NCBI RefSeq assembly: GCF_002994745.2 | Contig: NC_037089.1 | Span: forward strand, 78,702,347-78,766,346 | DNA: 64,000 bases | From: Rosa chinensis | Taxonomy: Eukaryota; Streptophyta; Magnoliopsida; Rosales; Rosaceae | Reading direction: 5' to 3' | Shown: positions 24,762 to 36,485 of the stretch, piece by piece | How positions within the stretch are numbered: the stretch's first letter is position 1 | How the letters are laid out: every line of letters starts with the position of its first letter | Program-made: the position numbers and the translations under genes | The notes under the pieces: model-generated | What the model saw: the letters and a program-made list of their open reading frames with translations, nothing else | What the model was told of the DNA's origin: nothing | Databases searched by the model: none

Positions 24762-25080
24762 ATTGCTTGTGCAACCCACTTTGTGATTATCGGCATCTCA
24801 ACCATTTAGTTTTTAAGTTTTCATGAGTAGATCACTTCTACAAATTTTTAGCCAAATCGGTAATCATTAAGATATTCACAATCATAATTTACCATTATGA
24901 ACATGAACGGTTCAAGTTGGATAGATTTGGTTGATCCATTTATTTGATCTAGTTCGGCACCTTAACAATACCAATTTGGCTAAAATTTTACAGAAATGAT
25001 CTACTCATGGATACCTAAAAACTATAAGATCGAGATATCAATATGTGATCGAAAAATAGACCTCACAAATGATCTTCTTT
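24762..25080. repeat. Foldback (hairpin) element A
   Basis: The left arm CATGAGTAGATCACTTCTAC...TTTTTAGCCAAATCGGTA is matched by the inverted right arm ACCAATTTGGCTAAAATTTT...AGAAATGATCTACTCATG. The arms are about 100 bp and surround a short loop. Relatedness to the copy at 25.64-25.97 kb indicates a family. Confidence 0.75.
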
Positions 25081-25639
25081 TTTTTGCCAAAAAGAAAAAG
25101 AAAAAGAATCTTATAAGAGCCATGTGTGTGTGTGTGGGTGTGCGTAGATGTGTGTGTGTATTTTAGAATGGAAAACGATATTATTTACAGGACTATTTTA
25201 AAATTTTATAGCTTTTAAGTTTTTAATTATAGGAGAAATGTATGGTTGGTAACACAATAGTCAACAAGGCACATTACAAACTTGCCCATTAAGGTTAAAG
25301 TCATGCATGCGGCATGCCGTTAAATTTAGGTAATCAAAATCTCATTAATCTGTTCATCATAGTATTTTTTTTTTTTTGAATCGGCCTGAGGGGAAATAAT
25401 ATCATTCAACCTGTTCATCATAGTATAGATAGACTACTTGCCGAAATAATAGTTGAAATAGAAATGGGAAGATAAACATGTACCTGAAAATCAGACAAGT
25501 TGCAAGATCATTCATCAGCAATAAAAGAGGCATGCCATCAATAGAAGAAGATAAGACTCTTTTACTGTAGAAGACTGAATGTGATTAGGTACTATATAGA
25601 ACTATATATAGGGGTGTCTTTCTAATGAGGACTATTTGA

Positions 25640-25975
25640 AAACTTTTGTGTTAGACTTACTTTTCAACCACATTTTTGCAAATCAAGCATAAATGTTTAG
25701 ATATTTATGTGTAGATCATTTATGCAATTTTTTTCAGCCAAATTGAACATTGTTAAGACATTCATAATAGTGATGTATCAATTATGAACATGAATGGTTC
25801 ATGTTTGACATATTTGGTTCGTTCATTGATTTGATCTAGTTCGATATCTTCACTATTAGCAATTTGGAAGAAAATTTTCAGAAATGATCTACTCATGCAT
25901 ACATAAACATCTAACGATTGATTTGTCGTAATGTAATTGAAAGATGGGTCTCCCAAACCATTAATTAGAAAGTCC
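25640..25975. repeat. Foldback (hairpin) element B
   Basis: This has the same architecture and core as element A: TGTGTAGATCATTTATGCAA on the left, AGAAATGATCTACTCATGCA on the right, and ATTATGAACATGAAYGGTTC in the middle. It is more diverged at its left end. Confidence 0.65.
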
Positions 25976-25989
25976 TCAACTAATCCTTA

Positions 25990-26780
25990 TTTTAGTGGTA
26001 CTCATTAGAATTACTTCATATAGGGCAAAACTTCTCTAAAACATAATCTTCAAACACACACAAAGCAAAAGTGCACTATAATATTCTTAACATCTAATTG
26101 CACAAGCAAAGCACATAACATATTTCTTTCTCAATCCAGAAGCAAAGAAATTCCAACTCTTTCGAAGATATGTAAAAGAAAGAAAGCAAAAAAGTGCAGC
26201 ACACGAATTGTACGTGGTCTATACATTACCAACTCCACTGGAGATGTTAACAAAAAGAAGAAGATGTGCTATATTGGAGAAGGATTCAGAGTATCAACGT
26301 GCACTTGTACTGACACGAATGAACGGCTAGATAACATTAAATACACTTTTTGGTTATTATATATCAATGGTTGAGATTATCTAATAAGTGTTGGATCACA
26401 TACATAGGTGGTGCGTAGAAGAATTTCTAATACTTGTATGCCTTAATGAAGCCCGCGACGGAGAGAGAAACATCAAAATAAAAAAATGAAGAGTTAAATA
26501 AACTCTTGGGTACTTGCATGTTGCACTGGAGAGCTTTTAGTGTATTCAAAAGTCGCAAGTGAATTTTTATTACTTATTGCATTGCTTGAATTCCAATCCT
26601 TTTGAAAATATTAGTTTGTTTATTTGTTTAATGGCTAGTTTGTAATTGCTGTGACTTTAAAAAAAAAAAAAAAATTGTTGCTGCTGTGTGATAAGAATAA
26701 TCAGCTGTTAATTAAAATGGTTTTATATTTGGTGAATAATATTTCTAAAAGTGCTATTAATACATAAAATAATTAACTTG
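25990..26780. other. AT-rich intergenic sequence
   Basis: No gene, RNA or clear repeat boundary was recognised. Confidence 0.4.
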
Positions 26781-26896
26781 CCCAGTACCATTTAGTATAA
26801 TGGCATAAGTTTCCCATTTGTAAGTGGGAGGTCGTGAGTCTGACTCACAATAGGCTAGTTGCTATATATGAGTTGTTTTAATTGATTAAAAAAAAC
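26781..26896 (+). mobile_element. SINE-like tRNA-derived element
   Basis: A-box-like TTTAGTATAATGGCA and B-box-like AGGTCGTGAGTCTGACTC are spaced as in a tRNA gene, followed by a short 3' body ending in an A-run. It does not fold as a real tRNA. The flanks share ACATAAAA only imperfectly, so a target duplication is not proven. Confidence 0.6.
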
Positions 26897-27576
26897 AAAA
26901 CATAAAACAACTTCAGTGATTTAATTGAAAACATCTCCTAAAAGTAACATTTAGGCTGCTTCTAAAATCTGCTGCCAGTGACCTATAATTTTCAATTAAA
27001 ACTGTTTTTTATTTATTTACTGAACACAATAAAATCTAAAATTTTAGACAAAAACTGATTTTTTTTCAAATAGAAACAAACTCAAACGGGCCTTAAATGT
27101 AAAGTCTAAAAGAGCATAGTATATATCCCATGTCTTTGGCATAACATGGGCTCGTCTTTATAAAGACAAAGATGTTTTTAGATACAATCTTCGCATCAAG
27201 ATTGTCGGTTACTCTTCCCCAACATTGCAAAATCCATATACAGATGGATGTGGTTTTTGGCCCTTGATGCCGGTTGCATATCATGTGGCTTGATGATTTG
27301 TAATTATCTCTTTCACTAACTCACGCATGTAAATCCCATATATAAGTTCCATTTTCTGGAAATTCAAAAGTATGAACACATATATTCCTGAAGGTTCAAC
27401 TGTTCAAGACGTTGTTCTGCATGGGTAAAGAGAGAAAAAGATATGAGACACAAAGTCGACCTCCATGTGATCCATGGTTATAGGTAACATGATTAATAAA
27501 GTTCTAATTATTCTCTCTCTCTCTACCCTATCATTTTCTTTGTTCACCCTACTTGCTCATTATGCCCTACAATTTT
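26897..27576. other. Intergenic sequence before the copia element
   Basis: AT-rich DNA with a CT run near 27510. No gene was seen. It ends at the target duplication of the retrotransposon. Confidence 0.4.
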
Positions 27577-27581
27577 AATTT

Positions 27582-27800
27582 TGTTTAAGTAAATCTCTAT
27601 TTTGTGTTTAGCCCAAACTCTAGTTTACTTGACCTAGTGGTAATAAGGTTACATAAGAAGGATCTAGATTCATATTCAATGTACGATTACTTTCCTTATA
27701 TGATTTAGATTCCATGCATTGTAATCATCTATATAAATATTCCCCTATTATCAATGAGAATACACAGCAAATTCCTCTCAATTTCAGTTTCTCTACAACA
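27582..27800 (+). repeat. 5' LTR of the copia element
   Basis: It begins TGTTTAAGTAAATCTC and ends TCTACAACA. A TATAAATA-like box lies at about 27732. Confidence 0.95.
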
Positions 27801-28630
27801 CGTTATCAGCACGAGCCCTAACCCCAGCTTTACAAACCAAAAACCCCAGAAATTGATCAAGCTTCACTGGATTAGCCTCGCCTGCGCTACTACTGCCCCC
27901 GTAGCCCCTGTGTCACAACTCAAAGCTAATCCTACCAGATCAGCCTCGCTGCCCCTGCAGCGCCAGCAAGCCTTGCTTGCCTCCTGCCCTCGCGCAACAC
28001 CGCAACCCCGCGACTCCAGCGACACCACGACCTCGCGACCCTGTGACACCAGGGACCCCACGACGCCAGCGATACAATGACCCTAGTGACTCGCCCGCGA
28101 CTCCTCAACTCCGCAGTCCCGCGACTTTGCATACCCGCGACACCACGACCCTGCGTATCCCGTGATGCCAGAGACGCTAACAACTCTGCAACATCTGCGA
28201 CCCCTGCGATCACTTACAAAGCATCGCATCCATCACTCTGCAATCCTAAGAGGTATGTTTTACTAAAGGTTCCCGTTTTTGAAGTTTTTTTTTTCTTCTT
28301 TTCTCGGGAACTTCCAACATCCCTTCTTCTACCCCCATTTCTTCTTCATAGGGGAGACCAAAAGCCGAATTGTGGGGGTTCGTGCACACTCCAAGCTTGG
28401 AGCTTATAGAGTCCTCCAAACTTAGAGTTTGTTGAGAAGAAAATAATCGACCACATACATCGTTGTTTCAATCTAATCCAAAACCCCTCTTGGAATCAGA
28501 TTTTCTTGGAAGCGACTATACTCATAAAATCCCTAATTTCTTAGAAGCGACTAGGCTCAGAAATTTAATAGTTTTTCGTGGTAGCCTTTTTCGCTCCGAA
28601 ACTAACCCTAATCTTGTGTTGTTTTTCAGG

Positions 28631-29725
28631 ATGAGTAACCTGAACAAGTTGAACTTTGTTCCACTCGAGACAACTGGCGCTGGATACCATAGGTGGGTCC
28701 GAGATGTGTGCCAACATCTTAAGGTTGATGGACTTCTGGAAACCATCCAAGAGCCTAGTCAGAACATGCTCTCCATTGAGCAAGCTACTGCTTTTGAAGC
28801 AAATCAAGCTAAAGCCATAATTCTCATGACAAGGCACATGAATGACGCACTCGCGCTTCAAAGTGAATACCTCAATGAGGAAGACCCCAGAAAGCTATGG
28901 GTGAAACTTGAGCAGCCATTTGGCAACGTTCGTGACTCCCTGCTTCTTGATTTAGAAGTGAGATGGCATAGCCTCCGCTTTTGTGATTTCAAGTCTGTGC
29001 TTGATTATAACTCGGAAGCTCTTCGTATCAAGTATTTGATGGAGTTTTGTGGCAAAACAATAACTGATACGATGTTAATCGACAAGACTCTCTCTACCTT
29101 CCCCGTCTCTGCCCCGATGATTTCAAAGAATTATCAGATTGATGTGAACGCATGACATATCACAAGGTTTCATGAGCTCATTGGCGCCATGAATGTAGCT
29201 AAAAAGCACGACAATATCCTTATGAAGAACTATAATGCTAGACCCTTGGGAACTAAGTCTATTCCGGAGTCTAACTATAGTCGCGCCCCCAGAGGAGGAT
29301 GCAAGGAGCGAAACCCTAAGAGTAGGGACAATTCTGGACGTTCTGGTCCATATTCTCGCCCTAAAGAGGAAGGAAATCGCCAAGAGAGGCATGCACGGAA
29401 CCGTGGAGATCAACGTGTGAAGAGAGAGAGAGGCGGAGACTCCGACCATGGTGGTAACGCCACCAAGAGTAATGGTCGTCCAAATAGCGCCCCAAAGGCG
29501 CCTCGATCAAGGAAGCCTGACCATAATGATGTTTGTCTTCGATGTGGATCAACTGGACATTGGGCAAAAGCATGTAAAGCATCCCAGAATATTGCAAACG
29601 CATACAAGACGTATCGCGAAGCAAGGAAGGAAAACTACATGGAACAAGAAGATCAAGATGGCGATCTGGATCTAAGGGTGGAAGACTACAAGGATCAAGA
29701 CCCAGAAATTGGCGATTTTGATTAA
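28631..29725 (+). pseudogene. copia gag (capsid and zinc knuckle), one stop
   Basis: The frame starts with MSNLNKLNFVPLETTG and ends with the nucleocapsid knuckle CLRCGSTGHWAKAC (CX2CX4HX4C). A single in-frame TGA at 29153-29155 interrupts it; sequence on both sides stays in one frame. The C-terminal part is rich in Arg, Gly and Ser, as expected of an RNA-binding tail. Confidence 0.9.
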
Positions 29726-29850
29726 GTCTTTTTATTTTCCAAGAGATGTAGGCAATTGCCATATTATTTTTGTAGTAGATTTGGCTTATTAATAAAAGTT
29801 GAGTTCTTTTCTTTATGACTCCTTTTTAATTATGAGCTTTTCTTTTAGGA

Positions 29851-29913
29851 ATGGATGAACTTCAATGTCTTGCGGATAGTGCGACTACGCACACCATTCT
29901 ACAACATAGGTAA
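29851..29913 (+). pseudogene. copia protease, active-site fragment
   Basis: The frame contains CLADSATTHTIL, the aspartic protease active-site region with its D-S-A/G-T core, and stops at 29911-29913, well short of a whole domain. The rest of the region continues in another frame. Confidence 0.8.
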
Positions 29914-29925
29914 TTATTCTTAGAG

Positions 29926-30393
29926 ATGCTGCCTACATATTCCTCTGTGACTACAATGGCTAGGCCATCAGGTTTAGTTCAAGGACATGGAATGGCCCAA
30001 TTCCTATTTCCAAATGGCACATTGATTAAAGTCACTGAAGCTCTCTACACTCCTAAGGCAAATCGAACCTTATTGAGCTTTAAAGATATAAGAGCCAATG
30101 GATTCCATGCGAAAAAGCATAATGAGAATGAAAAAGAGTTCATTTGCATTACCTCTAATGATTGTGGACGAACGCGCATCTTAGAGAAGCTTATGTGTCA
30201 ATCTAGTGGACTTTATGTCACTACAATTCAATCTATTGAATCCAATAATGTCATAAGAGAAGATCTCTTGGATTCAGACACATATTGGCTTTGGCATGAC
30301 CGACTAGGACACCCTGGTCGTGATATGATGCTTCGTATACTAAAGACTTCACACGAACATCCATTCTTCAGAGTGAGAAGAAGCAAGAATTGA
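29926..30393 (+). pseudogene. copia protease C-part and GAG-pre-integrase domain
   Basis: The frame ends with a GAG-pre-integrase signature (YWLWHDRLGHPGRDMMLRIL). It stops at 30391-30393. The following 220 bases hold low-complexity GCCATGACGCCAT-type repeats before integrase resumes. Confidence 0.85.
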
Positions 30394-30639
30394 AAATTGA
30401 TTCTAGGACTTAATAAGACAGCAGAAACTGCAGCTTCTAGCGCTGCAGCTGTCTGGCCGCCTACATCCCTTGTGATGACGCCATCAATGGCGCCAACCAT
30501 GAGCATGATGCCATAGTTGTTCCTCCCAATGGCCATGACGCCATAAATACCAATTACCATGGCTCCAACGCCATGATGGGAGATGTAGTCACACATTTTG
30601 CTTCTAATAGCGCTACAGACACTTAGGCCCAACCAAAAT

Positions 30640-31538
30640 CCTCATTGGTTGCTTCGAATGTCCCTTGCTCGTTTTGCAAAGCCTGTTCCTTCGGAAAATT
30701 AGGACTGAGACCGTCCTACGCAAAGGATCCTAAAATACTCATTCCGTTCTTACAGAGAATCCAAGGGGATATCTGTGGACCGATTTAACCATCATGCGGA
30801 CCTTTTAAATACTTTATGGTATTGGTTGATGCGTCGACACGTTGGTCACATGTCGCACTGTTGTCCACTCGAAATGTTGCTTATGCTAGACTCCTTGCCC
30901 AGATTATCCGTCTACGGGCTCACTACCCTGATCATCCAATTAAGTCAATTCGACTTGATAATGCTGGGGAGTTTACATCGGAAACGTTTGATGACTATTG
31001 CATGTCACTGGAGATTGATGTAGAGCATCTAGTTCCCCATGTTCATACCCAAAATGGTCTCGCAGAAGCCGCTATCAAACGACTACAGATGATAGCACGA
31101 ACATTGGTTATGCGCACCAATCTCTCTGTTTCTGCTTGGGGATATGCAATATTGCATGCAGTGACACTAATTCGTCTACGACCCACCGCAACCCAATCTT
31201 ATTCTGCGTTACAGCCAATGACTGGGTACGAGCCTGATATCTCGCACTTACGCATTTTTGGGTGTACTATCTATGTGCCTATTACGCCTCCACAGCGTAC
31301 TAAGATAGGTCCACAACGACGAATGGGCATCTATGTTGGTTATGAATCTCCAACTATCGTCCGCTACGTTGAACCCTTGAAAGGCGATCTCTTTACCGCT
31401 AGATTTGCTGATTGTCATTTTGATGAGACAGTCTTCCCATCGTTAGGGGGAGATAAGAACCCATATGTTCAACAAGAACGACAAGAATTGTCGTGGTCTG
31501 TCCCCACTATGTCTCATCTTGATCCCCGTACCGCATAG
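30640..31538 (+). pseudogene. copia integrase core, with a stop
   Basis: Recognisable pieces include YFMVLVDASTRWSHVALL, the SIRLDNAGEFTS motif with the second catalytic Asp, and HTQNGLAEAAIKRLQ with the third acidic residue. The start of the domain (QGDICGP) is separated from the rest by a stop near 30786. The zinc-binding region is degraded. Confidence 0.88.
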
Positions 31539-31656
31539 TCCAAACTTGAAGTGAGAAGAATAATCGAGCTCCAGAACGTAGCAGACACTCTGCCTGATGA
31601 GTTTTCTAATGTTACTAAAGTGACGAGATCACACATATCTGCTGGCTGCAGCAAAC

Positions 31657-32319
31657 GTGCCTGCAAGGATTGATGTCCCGAATACTGGACATAACGCCAC
31701 TCCTGTGACACCAGGAGATGGCACCATTGCCCAGTATGGCAATGATGTGGTGTCTATGGTTGCAGGTCCCGTAAGAAAGCATGGTAGACCAACTGGTTCG
31801 AAGGATACTCGCCCTAGAAAGAGAGCGAATGAGACACAAACAAATCCTTTGATCATTGATACTCAAAATCCGTCCCATGAGAATGTTCTGGATTATGGTT
31901 ATGTCCAAGAGACATCATTGGGGGACACCTCAATGTCAGAACCTATCCCTGAGAACGTCAAGATCTCTGTAAATTACACTAGTGTACATAGGACGTGGGA
32001 AAGAAGCTCCATCATCGTTGATAATGTATTCGCGTATTCTGTAGCGCGTGATATTATTGGGACTGATGACATCGAACCACGCTCCGTTGATAAATGCCAA
32101 CGTAAAGCCGATTGGCGAAAGTGGAAAGATGTGATCCAGGCAGAACTTGATTCTCTAGTGAAAAGAAAGGTATTTGGAAAAATCGTGCCAATACCGCCCA
32201 ACACCAAACCAATTGGTCACAAATGGGTATTTGTTAGAAAGCGTAATGAGAAAAACGAGATTGTAAGGTACAAAGCTCGCCTTGTGGCACAAGGCTTCTC
32301 ACAAATGAACATGTAGCTT
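31657..32319 (+). pseudogene. copia linker and reverse transcriptase start, truncated
   Basis: The end of this frame carries the start of copia reverse transcriptase (KPIGHKWVFVRKRN and YKARLVAQGFSQ). The usual next stretch of fingers and palm is missing, and the frame closes at TAG 32314-32316, so an internal deletion has removed early catalytic sequence. Confidence 0.85.
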
Positions 32320-33455
32320 ATGGATGTGGTTACAGCATATCTATATAGGGATCTAGATACAGAAATATACATGAAAGTTCCAGATGGAATTCAGTTACCC
32401 AAATCAAATGGCTCTAAACCACAAAGCGCGTTTGCTATAAGATTAAAACGCTCACTATATGGATTGAAACAATCCAGACGGATGTGGTATAACCATCTAA
32501 TTGACTACTTGATTGGAAAAAGATATGTCAACAATGATCTATGCCCATGACAAGTTCTGGATTTGCAATAGTAGCTATTTATGTCGATGACATGAATATA
32601 ATTGGCACCCTTAAAGAATTAAGGGAAACCGGTGAACACTTGAAATCCGAGTTTGAGATAAAAGATCTTGGGAAAACACCGTTTTGCCTCGGTTTGGAAC
32701 TTGAGCACCGTGAAGATGGTATCCTGATTCATCAATCAGCTTATACCCAAAAGATGCTTAGGCATTTCAATACTAACAACATTAAGCCTTCAAGCACCCC
32801 AATGGTCGTCTGTAGTCTTGATCCAAAGAATGATCCATTTCGTCCAAAAGATGACGATGAAGAAGTGCTAGAGGCAGAAGTGCCCTACCTAAGTGCAATA
32901 GGCGCATTATTGTACTTAGCACAATGCACAAGACCAGACATCTCTTTCGCTGTGAACTTGCTAGCTAGATATAACTCTGCGCCAACACGACGCCATTGGA
33001 CTGGTGTTAAAGATATCTTTCGATACCTAAGTTGTACAATTGATATGGACTTGTTCTATCCCTACAGAGAGATGATGGATTCGGACCCATCAAATTTCAG
33101 GGACGCCACACGTAGTGGATTCTGTTCCCTCTCCCCATCCCAAAACAATATAAGTGTTTTGGAAGGTTTTGCTGATGCTGGGTACCTCTCTGACCCGCAC
33201 AAAGGTCGTTCCCAAACTAGTTATGTATTCACTATGGGAAACACCGCGATATCTTGGAGGTCTACAAAGCAGACCTTAGTCGCTACCTCTTCGAATCATG
33301 CAGAGATTATTTCTCTTCACGAAACAGTTTGTGAATGTATATGGTTACGATCCATAGTTACGCATGTAAGAAGTAATTATGGTTTGAAGTCTACCACAGA
33401 TGAGCTAACGAGCATTTATGAGGATAATGCTACTTGCATTGAACAAATGCATTGA
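32320..33455 (+). pseudogene. copia reverse transcriptase palm and RNase H
   Basis: The first frame (32320-32550) has LMDVVTAYLY and SLYGLKQSRRMWYN. A shift near 32545 leads to the second frame with the catalytic YVDD (32580-32591), CTRPDISFAVN and the RNase H run (GFADAGYLSDPHKGRS, TKQTLVATSSNHAE). The frame is broken at 33436-33461 by a 13-bp tandem duplication of GCATTGAACAAAT; more of the C-terminus (LFTKSLPKSTFEKH, near 33590) lies beyond. Confidence 0.92.
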
Positions 33456-33864
33456 ACAAATGAAACAAAGCTACATCAAAGGCGACAACACCAAGCATAT
33501 ATCGCCCAAGTTCTTCTACAATGAGCAACAACAAAAGTTCCTCAAGATCAAAGTAAACTAGGTTCGATATGAGGATAATGTGGCAGACTTGTTTACTAAG
33601 TCATTGCCTAAATCCACATTCGAGAAACATGTGGCAATGATTGGCTTGCGGAAATTATCTGAACTCCCATTATCATAATCATCAGAGGGAGGCGCAGACA
33701 TTAGGGGGAGATGTCCACATGTTCGTCTTGAAGCGTGAAGGGTGTGCTGTGCTTTTTTTCCCCTTCGACCGAGATTATTTTTGTCCCATTGGGTTTTTGT
33801 TACTCGGCAAGGTTTTTAGCGAGGCAACGAGAGAAGCACCGCGTTTGGCCAACACAAGGGGGAG

Positions 33865-34083
33865 TGTTTAAGTAAATCTCTATTTTGTGTTTAGCCCAAA
33901 CTCTAGGTTACTTGACCTAGTGGTAATATGGTTACATTAGAAGGATCTAGATTCCTATTCAATGTACGATTACTTTCCTTATATGATTTTGATTTCATGC
34001 TTTGTAATCCTCTATATAAAGATGACCCTATTATCAATGAGAATACACAGCAAATTCCTCTCAATTTCAGTTTATCTACAACA
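33865..34083 (+). repeat. 3' LTR of the copia element
   Basis: Same length and termini as the 5' LTR, preceded by the polypurine tract. Confidence 0.95.
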
Positions 34084-34118
34084 AATTTCAATTATTAAAG
34101 TTACTTATCTAACCCATT

Positions 34119-35024
34119 TTTTCCTTCTAAAAACATCCTTATATGGCATATCCTGATATCTAATTAAAAAAATATTTTTTTTTCAACAAAAATCTCTGAT
34201 TTAATTTATACCAATAAAAAAATTCTAATATATTAAAGTTTCATAATAAAATCACAATCTGATTTACTTTCATTTTTTTAATTCTTCTTTCAGTTTTAAC
34301 TTATAATGTTCGTCTATTTCAATCCATGTCAAAAGATTAGTAAGTTAACAACTATGAGGAATGAAGAAGATATTGTTTTTTTCTGGTGTTTTAAATTTTT
34401 ACTTTCTGTGTTCACAAAGAGATAACAAAGATTTTGTTGAAACACTAATGATTTTGTGAATTGAATAACGAATTAACGATGAGGAGGCAACAAAAAGACA
34501 AAAAAATAATAACAAAATTCAAATTTGGGTGAAGAAGATGAAGATTAATGTTAGCCAATGAGAAATTAAATAGTCTTTGTATTTCTCTATCCAAAAATAT
34601 CCTTATATGGCATATCCAATTAAAAAAGAATTTTTTTAATAAAAATATCTCATTTAATTTATACCAATAAAAAATATATTATAAGTTTCATAATAAATTC
34701 AAAATCTGATTTACTTCCATTTTTTAAATTTTTTCTTTCAGTTTCAATGTTTGTCTATTTCAATTCATGTCAAAAGATTAGTAAGTTAACAACTATGAGA
34801 ATGAAGAATAGATTTATTTTTTTCTGGTGTTTTAAATTTTTACTTTTGGTGTTCACAAAGGGATGACAAAAATTTTGATGAAACACTAATGATTTTGTGA
34901 ATTGAATAACGAATTAAGGATGAGGAGGCAACAAAAAGACAAAAAAAAAGTACTAAATTCAATTTTGGGTGGAGAAGATGAAGATTACTGTTAGCCAATG
35001 AGAAATTAAATAGTCTTTGTATTT
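34119..35024. repeat. Diverged tandem duplication, ~440-460-bp unit x2
   Basis: CCTTATATGGCATATCC opens both units (34137, 34601) and GTTAGCCAATGAGAAATTAA precedes both ends (about 34551, 34991). Several small indels separate them. There is no coding content. Confidence 0.85.
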
Positions 35025-35026
35025 AA

Positions 35027-35911
35027 CTTTATGTAAATTGAATCTCACTTCGCTCTCTCCTAAGCGAACCCTAAGCGCTTGACCTCTTCACGGTGCCGTA
35101 CTGCCTCGTCCGACGACACGCCCTTGTGGCGGCGTTGTTGGACGGGCCATTCAAGATGTAAGGGCTGATCCTTGGTCCTTCATTATCCCCAGTCGATGTG
35201 GAGAATAGAGTTGTCAGCATCAGAGTTGTTTCGCTGGGATCCAGACGAGATGGTGGGCAAGGTCAGCGGTGGTTTAGTAGCTGGCAGCGGCGGTCATGGT
35301 CTCCAGGGTGAGATCCTGCAGCCTTTGTCTCTGGGTTCTTGCCAATGGAGATAGATCCAAGCGGCCAGCATGGGGCTGGACCATCGTTGGCTTGGCCTGT
35401 TTGCAGGTTGCAGTGGCGAGTCGAGCTCTCCCTGCTCCATTTCGGATTTGGTTGGTCCGCCTAGGTAGCGACAGGGGGAGGTGGAAGCGTGGAAGGTGGT
35501 AGGCCGTGACGGGATTCCAAGCGAGGCGCTGGTACAGTGGCTGCTGTTTCTTGACATGGGCTTGGGCTAGGGTTGTTGGTTTGGGCTTAGTTTTGGGCCC
35601 AACCTACTTTACTAGTTTTCTTTTATTCCCTATTTTTAAGGAACTCTAGGTTAGTAATTAGTTTTGATTACTTTCAATAATTTCCTAAGTCTCTTAGGGA
35701 CCTTCACACTTTTGAGCATCTAGCGAATCTTCTGGAGTAGTATCGATGGAGGATTCAAGCTATTTCGATGTATTTAATGTCAAATGAGTGACCAGTTCTA
35801 TGTACCGTTGTGGGTACTAACACATCTTCTTATCTATCTCGATGGCAGCGGAAGGGTATGTAATGGCCATTCTGGCTTTTGATTAATATATTGGCTTTGC
35901 CTTCCTTAAAA
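35027..35911 (+). mobile_element. LINE-type non-autonomous retroposon, second copy
   Basis: Flanked by AAATAGTCTTTGTATTTAA (35008-35026 and 35912-35930). It ends in an A-run after ATATTGGCTTTGCCTTCCTT, a tail like that of the element at 12425-13600. It is GC-richer than its surroundings, with only short open frames, and is inserted at the end of the tandem duplication. Confidence 0.85.
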
Positions 35912-35941
35912 AAATAGTCTTTGTATTTAATTTATTGGTTA

Positions 35942-36309
35942 GGGAAAATATCACAAATGGTCACTCAACTTTTACTTGTTCGACACTTTGGTCACTCACT
36001 TTTTAAATATATCACTATAGTCACTCAACTTTGACTCTGTTATTCACTTTAGTCACTTCGTTAATTTTTTCATTAAAAAAAATATATTTGCCACAATATT
36101 AAGCATATTTTCGACTAACCAATTGTGAAAAATTGAGAAATCTGAATTGGAATGAATGAGAGAAGTGATTAAAGTGAGACAAAATGCTCATTCGGTGAAT
36201 AAAGTGATTGACAGAGTAATAGTTAAGCGACTAAAGTGATATATTTGAAAATTGAGTGACCAAAGTGTCGAATGAGTCATAGTTGAGTGACAATTTGTGA
36301 AATTCTCCC
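35942..36309. mobile_element. Foldback MITE
   Basis: Long imperfect inverted repeats run almost to the centre: left GGGAAAATATCACAAATGGT...CACTTTGGTCACTCA, right TGAGTGACCAAAGTG...ATTTGTGAAATTCTCCC. The flanks share ATTGGTTA (35934-35941, 36311-36318), an 8-bp target duplication (8/9 if extended). Confidence 0.85.
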
Positions 36310-36485
36310 AATTGGTTATGTAATTAGTTTTCCTTACAGATTTTGATTTTAGAAAATTAGTGTATTTATTAATCATTTTGCACTTGGGTAATATAATATT
36401 TCAATAATTCAAATGTTTGTAGGGTGAACTAAAAAAATGATAGGGTGTGGCAATAACCACACCACACACACACACACACACTCTT
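36310..36485. other. Spacer with (CA)n microsatellite
   Basis: AT-rich sequence ending in a CA run (about 36460-36482). No gene. Confidence 0.6.

Larger units (their letters stand above)
27582..34083 (+). mobile_element. Ty1-copia LTR retrotransposon, degenerate
   Basis: The complete outline is preserved: a 5-bp target duplication AATTT (27577-27581, 34084-34088), two 219-bp LTRs bounded by TG...CA, a primer-binding site right after the 5' LTR (CGTTATCAGCACGAG, about 27801), gag, protease, integrase, reverse transcriptase, RNase H and a polypurine tract AAGGGGGAG before the 3' LTR. Integrase precedes reverse transcriptase, which defines copia order. Several stops, frameshifts and a deletion inside reverse transcriptase make it non-autonomous. 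By eye the LTRs differ at about 12 of 219 positions, so insertion is not very recent. Confidence 0.95.

Noticed and set aside
26781..26896. Possible tRNA gene
   Set aside because: Box A and B exist, but the stems do not pair and an A-rich tail follows, so it is a SINE.
27754..28409. Thr/Pro/Arg-rich frames after the 5' LTR
   Set aside because: They come from the degenerate GCGACCC-type leader of the copia element; gag begins at 28631.
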